A stretch of DNA of 64,000 nt from Endomicrobiales bacterium (GCA_016929635.1 JAFGIL010000056.1:31274-95273); one strand, 5' to 3'. Positions 49,262 to 59,289 are shown, numbered from the stretch's first letter. The notes: generated from the letters alone by a model not told the origin. Numbers and translations are program-made.

Positions 49262-49765
49262 CTAGTTGGCCGGGATAACCTGCTGTATCGTCTCTACTGC
49301 AAGTTCAACTTTATCTTCAGGCTTTTTTAACAGATAGTTGTGGCTCTCCCATTTGCAGGGAAATGCATTTGAAAAATTATACCGCGCAACTTCTGTATCC
49401 TGTCTGTTAAGCACAACTATAGACCCGGATTTTTTAGTCACCTGTCCAATGAGAACCTGCTGATACCAGTCCCACATCTGTACTGATGCATCGCTTCCTA
49501 CAGCGCAGGTAATGACAATATTGCCAAAACGTGTGCGCCCCGGACGTTTTCTAAGTATCTTATCCTCGCCGTCCTGGTACTCAATAACCTCTGTCTCAAT
49601 ACCAACACCCTGCACAGACGTAACACCCTCCAGATAAACCCCTTCAATCTCAACTGCATAGTGCATAGAATTAAAAAAACCTTGCTTTTTGTCGTTTGCC
49701 GACCCGGCACCAACCAATGCCACAATTAAAAACAGCATACACGTACCTGCAATGAACCTTTTCAT
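49262..49765 (-). CDS. T4 gp19-like tail-tube-fold protein with putative N-terminal signal peptide
   Basis: MKRFIAGTCMLFLIVALVGAGSA then YAVEIEGVYLEGVTSVQGVGIETEVIEYQDGEDK..RKRPGRTRFGNIVITCAV...KKSGSIVVLNRQDTEVARYNFSNAFPCKWES; SD AGGAGG before ATG at 49765. Confidence 0.82.
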   Translation of the reverse strand: MKRFIAGTCMLFLIVALVGAGSANDKKQGFFNSMHYAVEIEGVYLEGVTSVQGVGIETEVIEYQDGEDKILRKRPGRTRFGNIVITCAVGSDASVQMWDWYQQVLIGQVTKKSGSIVVLNRQDTEVARYNFSNAFPCKWESHNYLLKKPEDKVELAVETIQQVIPAN

Positions 49766-49874
49766 GTTACCTCCTGCAATATTATAATTGTAAAACAATT
49801 GTATAAAGAAAAGTCCGTTTTGTCAATAATGTTTTGTATGCAGTTTAAAGGAAGGTCAGAATTAACTTACTGTA

Positions 49875-52800
49875 CTACTTTAGGGGATAGTTTCCTTCTT
49901 TTTTGGATATCAGCTGGTCGGAAAGCCTTAACCATTCAACGATAAGTATGTTAAGCTCAACCTGATGGATTATAAGAGCGTGTTTGTAACTGTCCAGGGT
50001 ATTTATGGCATCTATTAAATCGTTTAGTGAAGAACGCCCCTGTCTGTAAAAAATGTTTTCGGACTGGACTACAGAAGAAGCCGCATCAACCTTGTCCTTT
50101 GCGATTCCCACAAGATTCTGTTTTATCTTTATGTTTTCGTATAAGTTGAGTAAATCCGTGTATATCTCATCTTTTTTGTTTTTTGTATCTATCTGCGTTT
50201 TCTCAAGGTCCACTTTGGATATCCTGTGGTACGCTTTTGCATACGTATCAGGAAAAGATTTCTGCAGGTAAAGCCCCATAAATACGTCCTCTTTTACCGT
50301 ATCACTGAAAAGATATCCGTCCTCATCCCTGCGGTAAAGTATATTAAGGCTTGCTGAAGGAAGAAGGTCATCAGCATAGTAATCAACGTTAATCTTGCCT
50401 TTCTTTTTGAGAAGCTCAAGCATTTTATCCGTGCGGCTTTCCGAAATAACCTTATCAATCCCTGTTGATATTTCAATATCTTTTATGTCCCTGAAATAGG
50501 AAAAGACAGGTATAAACTTGTCCTTATCCGAAAGATTTATCGCCTGCCTCACAACATTATATACCTTTTTATAATCCCCGCTCAGCTTGACCACATTTTC
50601 TTTTTTTGTAAGGTTCTGCATGTAGGACTTGTCAACATCCGATTTATGCGCTATTTTTTGCCTGTTTTTCTCTATAATGTTTTCCAGGAGCTTATTGCTT
50701 TCATCAAGTGCGCTTTGCGCGGCTTTTAGACTCTCGTATGCAGAATACCAGTTATAATAAAGGGTTATGAGCACCGCAAGATAATCTTCATACGCTTCAA
50801 CAATCTGATACCTTGCAAGGTCCATCTCCATTCCCGCTATTTTAGCATCCAGCCTGTTTGCCCTGCCGAATGCATTGTTGAGTATCGGCTGCAGCACGGA
50901 AACAGAAAAAGCGGATTTTGTTGACGTCCCGTCACGGCCCGGCGCATTGGTATAATCTATCTCAAACTCGGTTCCAATGCTGGGAAACAGCTTGCTTAAG
51001 TTAACTTCTTTACTTAATTCGCTATCCCCTTCCTCATCGACTACAAGAATGTATTCTCCTGCTGCCTCAAGCACAATGTCTCCGGCAGGGACAGATAGAT
51101 TCCTTGAATAAACAAGCTTTGCTTCGTCTATCAATATACTCTGGAACTCCAGATTGTTTTTATAAGCTTTTTCAATAAACTCATTCAGAGCCAGGACTTT
51201 TGCGCTGGATGTATCCGGAAATACCTTATAATCGAAAGCTTTCACTTCTGTTTTGGCGCCTGATATAACCAAAAGGCCAATAACCATGCTTATTAACGCC
51301 TTTTTTGATATTACTTTATTGATAAGAACTTTAGAATCCTCAAGAACGTTATAAATCGAGGGCATTAGAAGCAGGGTAATAAACGTTCCAAACATAAGGC
51401 CCCAAGCCATTGCAAGCATCATCTCTGCAAGCATCGAATCATAACCTGCAATACCATATGCCGTTGGAATAAGGCCTGCTACTGTCGTAAGCGTAGTCAA
51501 CATAACCGCTCTGACTCTTGTTTTTGATATATTTGCGATTCTCTCAATCACAGTGTTACCGTATTCAGGATTATTGAACTCCCTGTCAAGCTTAACCAGC
51601 ATAACTATCGAATCATTTATAACGACTCCCGCAAGTCCCAGTGCGCCTATTGCACTGAAAAAACCATAGTTCAACATTCCGTGAAGCTTGTAGGCGAGTA
51701 TTATGCCCACGCATCCGAAAGGTATTGCGAGCATAATAATGATAGGTTTAACAAGAGAGTTAAAAAGTATCGCAAGTACAGCATAAATAAGGAATAAAAC
51801 CAGTAATATTGCATATTTGAAATCCTGTTTTGATTCACGGGTATCTTTCACTTCGCCCTCAAAACCTATCGAAGTAGTAGGGTTCTTGGATAGAATATCA
51901 GGGAAAACGCTCTCTTCGAAATACTCCGCTATTTCAAGAGGGGTTTTTTTTGTAGTGTCAGCAAGGTCTCCATAAACCGTAGTCTTTCTCTTCCCCTTCT
52001 TGCGCGTTATAACGTTCGGGGTTTTTGTTTTATCGACGTTTATCACATTCTTTAGCGGTACAAGATAGTTCCCTTTGTTTTCCACAGGTATTTCCACTAT
52101 CCTGTCTATATTATTTTTTGCACCAGGCTCCACGGTTAGCACTACGTAGAGGTCTTCATTATCCTCCTTAAACTCAAAAACAGTTATACCTTCAACAGCA
52201 GCACGTAAAGTCGTGCCAACTGACGAGGGCGTGACTCCTAGCCTGTTTAAAACGTCCCTTTTAAGGGCTATTGAATACTCGCTGTCCCTGAACTCACGTT
52301 CAATCTCTGAATTTTTAAGCGCATTGTATTTCAGCATCTCCCCAAGAATCGCATTCGTTACTTTTGCACGGGTATTGTCATTATTCTCCCTTACCATTAT
52401 CTCTATGGGACTTCCGCTGTCTCCTCCGAACCTGTGCTGCGTAAACTTTATCTCGTCAAATCCTACCTGCACCTTTTCTATTTTTTCCAGCCATTCTTTT
52501 TTAAGCTGTTTTACGGATTTTTTTCTCTGGTCCTTGGGTATAACTTCTATGCTCATATGAAACTCGTTTTCCCTTGCAGCTCTTCCGCGCCTTGATCTCG
52601 CTATGGAAGTTAAAACACTTAAGACCTCTGTGCCGATGTAATCTTCAAAAACGTCCTCAATAGGTATGGTCATCTCTGCGGTTTTTTGCTTTTTTGTATC
52701 TTCGGGCGCTATCCCGTCAAGGCTTAGCATTGTCGTTTCCTCGTTCGGGAACATTACAAACTTCATCTGTGCCTTAAATATATAAAAAGCAACCCCCAGC

Positions 52801-54437
52801 AGAACCGCAAATACCGTAAATAAAAGAACCTTATGTTTTAACACTTTCTCAAGCACCCTGCCGTAGGCATCCTCAACATCATGGAACCAGTGTTTGTTCA
52901 ATCCATTGTTGTTATTTTTGATCCTCAAAATATTTTTTATCCTCGCAGGTATGTGAATGTTTAAATGGCTCGGCAGTATTATAATGGATTCAAGAAGGCT
53001 TCCGCCCAGCATCAAAAATATAATTATCGGTATGAAAACTATAAACATGCCGAATCTTCCTTCGAAAAACAGCATGGGCACAAATGCTATGCAGGTGGTT
53101 ACAACGCTCCCGAGTATCGGTTGAAAAACATATGCTGTACCTTTTACCACAGCTTCCTGCTGCGACATACCCGAAAATTTAAACCTTGTAACGTTTTCTG
53201 CAACTATTATGGCATCATCTACAATCATTCCCATAACTATAATAACCGCTGCAAGGGTAATATTATTAATGGTATATCCCATCATAGCTGCTATAACCAT
53301 TGTAAAACAAAAAGAGAACGGAATGCCCATGGCAACCCAGAAAGCAGAGGTTAAATCCAGAAAAATCAGGAGTGTAATGATTATTAACGTAAATCCTATT
53401 GCACCGTTTATGCTGATAATTGAGAGGCGATTTCTTACATCACGGGATTCGTCATCAATCAATACAACGTCTATCGGAGTACCTTTAAGGCTTGATTTTT
53501 TAAACTTCGCAACCGCAACTTTAAGCTGGTCTATGGACTCAATTATCCCGTAAACCGAGTTTTTCCGCACCTGGGCGCGGATCCCTTCATATCCGTTTAT
53601 CTTGCTAATCGTGTCAGAATCCTCAAAAGTAGTAATAATGTCGGCAAGTTGTTTCAGCCTTACTTTCTGCCCCTCAAACCCGCCGCGGACAATAAGCTCC
53701 TCAAGGGTTTTAACCTCCCTTAACTCCGCAAGCACCGTAACCTTTGCGTCATTCTCCGTTTTTATTACTCCCGCGGGCATCCGTACATTATTATTCCTGA
53801 GAACGTTCAATATCTCGTTGACCGATATATTGTATCTTACAAGCTCTTCCGGCTTAAGGAGTATATGTATTTCCCTTTCCAGGTAATCACTCCAGTCAAC
53901 CTCGCTAATACTGGGAAGATTAAGCAGCTGGTTCTCCAGCGTGCGGGCATAAGCCTGAAGCTCGTTTCTTGATTCATAATCAAGGAATCTTTTGTTTTTA
54001 TTGATAAGGCCGATGTCTATTATGGCTTTATTTGAAGTCTTGAACTGCCTGAATCTCGGCTCATCGCGCACCCCGTCGGGCATTTTTACGTCAAGTACCG
54101 CGCTTTTTACATCAGATACAATCGTATCTATATCCGCAAAGTCAGTATCAAGCTCCAGCATTATGCTGCAGACACCCTGGGAACAGTTGGTAGTCATATC
54201 GTATATACCGTCAACCGTCTCAAGTTTTTCCTCAATCGGCTCTGCAACGAAATACTCCACTTCCTGGGGAGAAGCTCCTGGATAACTGACTGTTACCCGC
54301 ATTATATCCATGGTCAGGTCGGGCATTTCTTCTTTCCCGGTTTTGAACCAGAAAAAAATGCCGCCTATGAACACACCAAGCATAATGAAGTTTGTTAAAA
54401 GGTGGCGTTGTGAAAAGTATTCTATTAATTTGATCAC
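49875..54437 (-). CDS. Fusion protein: RND-family transporter (N-terminal) plus TolC-like outer-membrane efflux protein (C-terminal)
   Basis: N-terminal about 1040 aa with RND hallmarks (PGASPQEVEYFVAEPIEEKL; GMIVDDAIIVAENVTR; GVVINDSIVMLVKLDREF); continuous frame into ISKKALISMVIGLLVISGAKTEVKA then LNEFIEKAYKNNLEFQS...SVSVLQPILNNAFGRANRL (TolC-like). Confidence 0.9.
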   Translation of the reverse strand: MIKLIEYFSQRHLLTNFIMLGVFIGGIFFWFKTGKEEMPDLTMDIMRVTVSYPGASPQEVEYFVAEPIEEKLETVDGIYDMTTNCSQGVCSIMLELDTDFADIDTIVSDVKSAVLDVKMPDGVRDEPRFRQFKTSNKAIIDIGLINKNKRFLDYESRNELQAYARTLENQLLNLPSISEVDWSDYLEREIHILLKPEELVRYNISVNEILNVLRNNNVRMPAGVIKTENDAKVTVLAELREVKTLEELIVRGGFEGQKVRLKQLADIITTFEDSDTISKINGYEGIRAQVRKNSVYGIIESIDQLKVAVAKFKKSSLKGTPIDVVLIDDESRDVRNRLSIISINGAIGFTLIIITLLIFLDLTSAFWVAMGIPFSFCFTMVIAAMMGYTINNITLAAVIIVMGMIVDDAIIVAENVTRFKFSGMSQQEAVVKGTAYVFQPILGSVVTTCIAFVPMLFFEGRFGMFIVFIPIIIFLMLGGSLLESIIILPSHLNIHIPARIKNILRIKNNNNGLNKHWFHDVEDAYGRVLEKVLKHKVLLFTVFAVLLGVAFYIFKAQMKFVMFPNEETTMLSLDGIAPEDTKKQKTAEMTIPIEDVFEDYIGTEVLSVLTSIARSRRGRAARENEFHMSIEVIPKDQRKKSVKQLKKEWLEKIEKVQVGFDEIKFTQHRFGGDSGSPIEIMVRENNDNTRAKVTNAILGEMLKYNALKNSEIEREFRDSEYSIALKRDVLNRLGVTPSSVGTTLRAAVEGITVFEFKEDNEDLYVVLTVEPGAKNNIDRIVEIPVENKGNYLVPLKNVINVDKTKTPNVITRKKGKRKTTVYGDLADTTKKTPLEIAEYFEESVFPDILSKNPTTSIGFEGEVKDTRESKQDFKYAILLVLFLIYAVLAILFNSLVKPIIIMLAIPFGCVGIILAYKLHGMLNYGFFSAIGALGLAGVVINDSIVMLVKLDREFNNPEYGNTVIERIANISKTRVRAVMLTTLTTVAGLIPTAYGIAGYDSMLAEMMLAMAWGLMFGTFITLLLMPSIYNVLEDSKVLINKVISKKALISMVIGLLVISGAKTEVKAFDYKVFPDTSSAKVLALNEFIEKAYKNNLEFQSILIDEAKLVYSRNLSVPAGDIVLEAAGEYILVVDEEGDSELSKEVNLSKLFPSIGTEFEIDYTNAPGRDGTSTKSAFSVSVLQPILNNAFGRANRLDAKIAGMEMDLARYQIVEAYEDYLAVLITLYYNWYSAYESLKAAQSALDESNKLLENIIEKNRQKIAHKSDVDKSYMQNLTKKENVVKLSGDYKKVYNVVRQAINLSDKDKFIPVFSYFRDIKDIEISTGIDKVISESRTDKMLELLKKKGKINVDYYADDLLPSASLNILYRRDEDGYLFSDTVKEDVFMGLYLQKSFPDTYAKAYHRISKVDLEKTQIDTKNKKDEIYTDLLNLYENIKIKQNLVGIAKDKVDAASSVVQSENIFYRQGRSSLNDLIDAINTLDSYKHALIIHQVELNILIVEWLRLSDQLISKKEGNYPLK

Positions 54438-54462
54438 ACTTGCTCCAATATATTTTGAATAA

Positions 54463-55110
54463 TTATTTTTTAGGATAACCTACGCTTTGGGCCAGAATGA
54501 TTCTCTGAGACGGGAGAAGCTCCATTTCTGATGATAGTGCCTCTTTATCCACTAAACCTCGCACAACAGTTGCGAGTCCTTCGGAAGCACAATATAGATA
54601 TACATTCTGGCTTATAAATCCAGTATCACAAGCAGAATATATCTGTTTGGCTTCATCTGTTGAACCGCCCATCTTTTGATAATCAGCTACAAATATCAGG
54701 TTTATCGGCGCTTCTTTTACAAAAGACTGTTTTCCGGTAAACCCGCGCACGTCATCCGAGCTGATTTTTTTTAATTCGTGTGTGTCCTCTATATATACAA
54801 AAAGCCCTTCTTCCGATGCAACGTAAACATCTACTTCCTGCCAGTTACGTGCAGAGGGTGCAGTCCGTTTCTTTGTGTCAGGCCTGTTTATTCCGAATGC
54901 AGCCCAAAGCAGGTTTGAAAGTATCTGGTCCGGCAATTTCTTGGTGCTGAAGCTTCTTATTGAACACCTGTCTTTCAGAACGTCCATCAAAGGCCTGCCT
55001 CCGCTCATCTGGGGTTTGGGAAGTTTTATCGTATTGCTGTTTTCAGCAATGACAAAATTCAAGCAAACGCTGCAAACAGTAAATATGACAATAAAGAATT
55101 TTCTATGCAT
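54463..55110 (-). CDS. Exported nitroreductase-family protein (SagB-type)
   Basis: Signal-like N-terminus; DRCSIRSFSTKKLPDQILSNLLWAAFGINRPDTKKRTAPSARNWQEVDVYVA. Confidence 0.88.
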   Translation of the reverse strand: MHRKFFIVIFTVCSVCLNFVIAENSNTIKLPKPQMSGGRPLMDVLKDRCSIRSFSTKKLPDQILSNLLWAAFGINRPDTKKRTAPSARNWQEVDVYVASEEGLFVYIEDTHELKKISSDDVRGFTGKQSFVKEAPINLIFVADYQKMGGSTDEAKQIYSACDTGFISQNVYLYCASEGLATVVRGLVDKEALSSEMELLPSQRIILAQSVGYPKK

Positions 55111-55153
55111 TAAGCCTCCGAAACCTGTCTGGTATAATCTTAAATTGTTATTG

Positions 55154-55762
55154 TTATTTCAGGTATTTTCTAAGTTTTCTTGCGATAGATGAGGCAAGAA
55201 ACTCCATTGCTGTCTGGGTATTCGCGCCTTCAAAGGAACTTGAAGCTATAAAAATAATCTCGCCGGTGTCAATGCTGAGCATCTTGCACGTTACACCTAC
55301 CTCTGCAGGCAGGAATATTGTCTGGGTGGCTTGTATTGTCTTTTCGCCATGCTGCGTTCGCTCGATAATCTGCGTACCAACCTCATCCCTTACACCCTCT
55401 TTGAATATGTTTACACTGCCGATTACAAGAGCGTCCACTCCGTAAATCTTGCCTATCTCCTTCAACCTGGAAGTGTCTACAACTCCCCTGGCCATCAATT
55501 CCCGTTCATCCATGATTTTATCCATATCGCTTCTTTCTATAACGTTGAAGCCGGCTCCGATAAAATGGCTTGCGAAGGAATCAGCTGCCATTTTGCCTGA
55601 ATTCGGATTCCCGTAATAGTCGTCAAACTTTATAACGGCTATTCTCTCTATCTGGTTGAAATTGAAATTTTTCTTTACCTGAAGTGTGCTCCTGCCGCAG
55701 GAGCTGAATAAAAACACGGCAAGCAGTATTTTTGAAAAACAAGAAAATCTATTCATTGCCAA
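55154..55762 (-). CDS. CsgG/LpoB-like lipoprotein
   Basis: Lipobox VFLFSSCG; IAVIKFDD; GAGFNVIERSDMDKIMDERELMARGVVDTSRLKEIGKIYGVDALVIGSV. Confidence 0.82.
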   Translation of the reverse strand: MAMNRFSCFSKILLAVFLFSSCGRSTLQVKKNFNFNQIERIAVIKFDDYYGNPNSGKMAADSFASHFIGAGFNVIERSDMDKIMDERELMARGVVDTSRLKEIGKIYGVDALVIGSVNIFKEGVRDEVGTQIIERTQHGEKTIQATQTIFLPAEVGVTCKMLSIDTGEIIFIASSSFEGANTQTAMEFLASSIARKLRKYLK

Positions 55763-56357
55763 GCTCCTCCTTTAGGAATTCTATATGTTTTTTTGCGGTA
55801 TCTATATATTTCGTATCGCAGGCGTGCCTGTGGGAATGACGTTTTTTAGATTTCTTTTTCTTCTTTTTTTTATCTCCCGCACTTCTTTTCATTTTTGAGA
55901 TTTCCGCTTTTTCGACAAAAGCCTGCCATGACTCAAGCGCCTTTTTCTGCAATTTCAGTTTCTCCTGCTCTGTATTAGTCTTCAGGGACTTGGCTTCATA
56001 CAAAAGCCCCAGATGGTAGTTTGCCATAAATTTTCTGTCATCCAGCTGAAGCGTCATCAAAAACTCGCTTATTGCGCTATCATATTGTGCCATGGATAAA
56101 TACAAAACACCCAGGTGAAGATGGACAGTGGCTCTTCGTGAACTATCACCCTCATTTGAAGCTTCTTTCAGAATATCCACTGCTTCCTGGTGCTCACCCT
56201 TTTCAAAAAGCTCGAATGCCTCTCTTATTCTGGGTTTTTCTTTAGACTGGCTTTCGGCATCCACGAATAAAGGATATAAAACAAACGAAGTAACTAAAAC
56301 CGCCAGAAACCAGAACATAACTGTTTTATGCTTTTTTATGAACATCCCGACCTCCAA
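55749..56357 (-). CDS. TPR-repeat protein with N-terminal membrane anchor or signal
   Basis: N-terminal hydrophobic segment; FELFEKGEHQEAVDILKEASNEGDSSRRATVHLHLGVLYLSMAQYDSAISEFLMTLQLDDRKFMANYHLGLLYEA. Confidence 0.8.
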   Translation of the reverse strand: MEVGMFIKKHKTVMFWFLAVLVTSFVLYPLFVDAESQSKEKPRIREAFELFEKGEHQEAVDILKEASNEGDSSRRATVHLHLGVLYLSMAQYDSAISEFLMTLQLDDRKFMANYHLGLLYEAKSLKTNTEQEKLKLQKKALESWQAFVEKAEISKMKRSAGDKKKKKKKSKKRHSHRHACDTKYIDTAKKHIEFLKEELGNE

Positions 56358-56641
56358 TGCCCTCAGTGATTTGCATTATATTAGACATTATTAGTATTTA
56401 ATAAGTTCCGAAGTATTTAAATTAACCTGACTATCATTGCAATATATCGTTCATTTGTTTTAGCAAAAATAAACTTAAAAATCAACGTGATTATGACTTC
56501 TTTCTGATTTCTGAAGGTTTTTGATAAATTATGAAAACGAAAAAATTCACCTATTCTTCACAAGAATTTCACACAATTTTTTCTTGCTTTTTTTAGAAGC
56601 TCTACTATAAGTTTATTATAGTCATAATTGGGGAGGCTTTT

Positions 56642-59149
56642 ATGAAAATTAATCAAAAATTCTTTAAAAAAGTTCCTGCAATCAGTTGTTTTGCAATTAT
56701 GTGCCTAAGCATAGCAATGACCCCCTACCAATCATATGCAGCAATAGAATCAGAAATAACCATTTATGCAGCAGGAATACCGGTTGATGGCGTTTATCCT
56801 ACCATGGAACTTGTAGTCGAAAACAAAAAGGTTGCCACTTTCCCGAACGTGCAGGGCAACATATATAACAGGACATTTGAAGAGTTCACATACCTGCATC
56901 CCCACAAACCTGCATTGGAAGATATACAGGTATGGTTTACCAACGGCCTTGAACATACTGAAGTGCCCTTACCTGAAGCGCGTATTTTATTCGTTGACAG
57001 GATAGTAGTGGACGGCGTTACATATGAATCCGAAAGTCCAAATACTTACTCTGTCGGTCTGCCTAATCAGGGATACGGCCCTCCTCCGCGTTATGCGCAA
57101 ACTGAAGCATTGGTTGGTTCAGGATATTTCCAGTATGCAAGGTCCCAGCATACATCGCAGCAGCAGGATTTCGGTCTGGGCTGGTACGGACACATAAGGC
57201 AAGATGCGTGGTTAAGCGAACTTACATATTGGGATAATAATCTGATGCTTCCGTATATATCATGGGGATTTCCCTATGATACCGGCTACCAGTATCTACT
57301 AGGCTATCTTAATGAAGCAGCTGCGCAAAACATGAAGGTATGGGTTGAACTGAAGCGTGACTGGATAAAATATGGACAATTGGATGACTTGGCAGATTTT
57401 ATTTATACGGTTAAAGGACATCCTGCAGTTTACGGCTGGTACCTTTATGATGAACCAAACTACGATCCTGAACTTTCCCCTCCGGGCCAAGCTGACCTGG
57501 CTGTACAGAAGCTTAAGGCTGCATATGACCTGATTAAAAGTATAGACGGCAACCATCCGGTCTCGCTTGCAATTTATAATGTTATACCTCAAATCTATCT
57601 GGACACTCCTGCAGCTGATATATTTTTCTGTGCGTTCTACCCTGTATTTGCGAACCATCCTGAGTTTGACGGCATGTTTATGGTAACGGATACAGTTCAA
57701 AGAGAATCTGTAAGAATTGAAAATATAGGCAAGCAGCTCCAGCCTGTGATTCAGGCTCACGGAGAGCTGCCTAACGGCGAGCCGGAGTGGGACTTCCGCG
57801 ACCCGACCGATGACGAAATGCGGTTCATGTTTTATACATCATCAATCCGAGATGTGACAGGGATACAATTGTTCTCTGATTTTCATGCAAACTCGCGCCC
57901 CTTCCGCACAGGTAACTTTCTCATAAATGAGCTGGCATCTATCTCTGATGGACTAATAGACGGCATATTCAACGATCCTACCATTGAGTGCGAAACTTCT
58001 TATATGCATGAGGGCAACCCAATAGTAGGGCCCGGAAGCTGCCTGGATCCTGTATGGCCCCAAGACCAATATCGCACAAATCTCAACTTCCGCCACAGTG
58101 CTGATGACAAAAATCATTATATAATTGCAGTAAATGAACCTTTGATATTTCATAACAACCCACAGGACCCGTATCAGATTACGTGGGTGATTGACCCTCA
58201 CGATTTAACTGCCAAATTCTACATACCAGACTGGATTAAAGCTGATCTTATTGAAGTTGTAAACGAAGACAGATATCCGATCGCCATGCAGCCAAAGGAA
58301 ACAGGAGGAGACCGCTTCTTTACCGATACTTGTGACCCGTATAAAGTCCATATCTATAAACTCTATTCTTCAATTGAATACACTCGTATTAACTCGACTC
58401 ATCTGTGGGGCAACGTTAGCTTTAATAATTCCTATGCGGTACCAATAGTTATTGCAGGCATTGAAACATATAACGGAGGCGACCCTGCAGGAGTTCGTAT
58501 CAAGGACCTGGATGCGGACGGCATGCAGATGAAGATAGAGGAAGAACAATCAAAGGATACAGAAACTAATCATACTACTGAAACTGTATCTTACATTAAA
58601 TTTCAATATGGGAATATAAAGGATTCAGATAATGAAGTTATAGGCGAAGCAGGAACAGTCAGCAGGTCACAGGCCTCAGCAGGAAGCTGGTATACAATCG
58701 AGATGAGCAGGAACTACAGCAACCCGGTAGTATTTATGCAGGTTGCCAGCTGTAATGACGCAAGCCCATGTCATATACGATTAAAAAGCATTACTTCCTC
58801 TTCGTTTAAATACCAGATCGAAGAATGGGACTATCTTGACGGGGCTCATTCATCAGAGACAATGACCTATGTTGTACTGGAAGCTGGAAATCATGAATTA
58901 CTTAATGGAATGAACCTAGAGGTTGGAAAGATAAACGCAAATCATAATTGGGCAAGTGTTTCCTATAATCAGTCTTTTTCAGTATCTCCGGTTACTATCA
59001 GCCAGTGTCAGACCTATAATGGAGGACAGGCGGTTGTTACGCGGCAGAGGAATATTTCAAGTTACGGATTCCAGATCAAGCTGCAGGAAGAGGAAGGAAA
59101 CGACGGGAGCCATGCCACCGAAAGCATCGGCTATATAGCAATTGAATAG
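56642..59149 (+). CDS. Secreted glycoside-hydrolase-like TIM-barrel protein with C-terminal triple repeat
   Basis: Signal peptide; GYLNEAAAQNMKVWVELK...VKGHPAVYGWYLYDEPN; three degenerate C-terminal repeats (W..V...Y..PVV...YNGG...R......EE.....H..E...Y). Confidence 0.7.
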   Translation: MKINQKFFKKVPAISCFAIMCLSIAMTPYQSYAAIESEITIYAAGIPVDGVYPTMELVVENKKVATFPNVQGNIYNRTFEEFTYLHPHKPALEDIQVWFTNGLEHTEVPLPEARILFVDRIVVDGVTYESESPNTYSVGLPNQGYGPPPRYAQTEALVGSGYFQYARSQHTSQQQDFGLGWYGHIRQDAWLSELTYWDNNLMLPYISWGFPYDTGYQYLLGYLNEAAAQNMKVWVELKRDWIKYGQLDDLADFIYTVKGHPAVYGWYLYDEPNYDPELSPPGQADLAVQKLKAAYDLIKSIDGNHPVSLAIYNVIPQIYLDTPAADIFFCAFYPVFANHPEFDGMFMVTDTVQRESVRIENIGKQLQPVIQAHGELPNGEPEWDFRDPTDDEMRFMFYTSSIRDVTGIQLFSDFHANSRPFRTGNFLINELASISDGLIDGIFNDPTIECETSYMHEGNPIVGPGSCLDPVWPQDQYRTNLNFRHSADDKNHYIIAVNEPLIFHNNPQDPYQITWVIDPHDLTAKFYIPDWIKADLIEVVNEDRYPIAMQPKETGGDRFFTDTCDPYKVHIYKLYSSIEYTRINSTHLWGNVSFNNSYAVPIVIAGIETYNGGDPAGVRIKDLDADGMQMKIEEEQSKDTETNHTTETVSYIKFQYGNIKDSDNEVIGEAGTVSRSQASAGSWYTIEMSRNYSNPVVFMQVASCNDASPCHIRLKSITSSSFKYQIEEWDYLDGAHSSETMTYVVLEAGNHELLNGMNLEVGKINANHNWASVSYNQSFSVSPVTISQCQTYNGGQAVVTRQRNISSYGFQIKLQEEEGNDGSHATESIGYIAIE

Positions 59150-59260
59150 ACTTGCACAATAACACAATAACTGTAAACTCCGCATACGCGCCCGAATCAA
59201 AGCTTTCGAATTTTATCCCTTTTATTGTTATTCTAAAAATACTTCATAACCCCCTGCAAA

Positions 59261-59289
59261 TTGCAAAATCTTACCCGAAGTGATAAAAT
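59261..59289 (+). promoter_or_regulatory. Sigma70-type promoter of the GT39-like gene
   Basis: TTGCAA-N17-TAAAAT; overlaps the ORF-track TTG start. Confidence 0.7.

Noticed and set aside
49262-49765. Prophage or contractile injection gene cluster around the gp19-like gene
   Set aside because: No sheath, baseplate, capsid, terminase or AAA+ eCIS ATPase recognised in the window.
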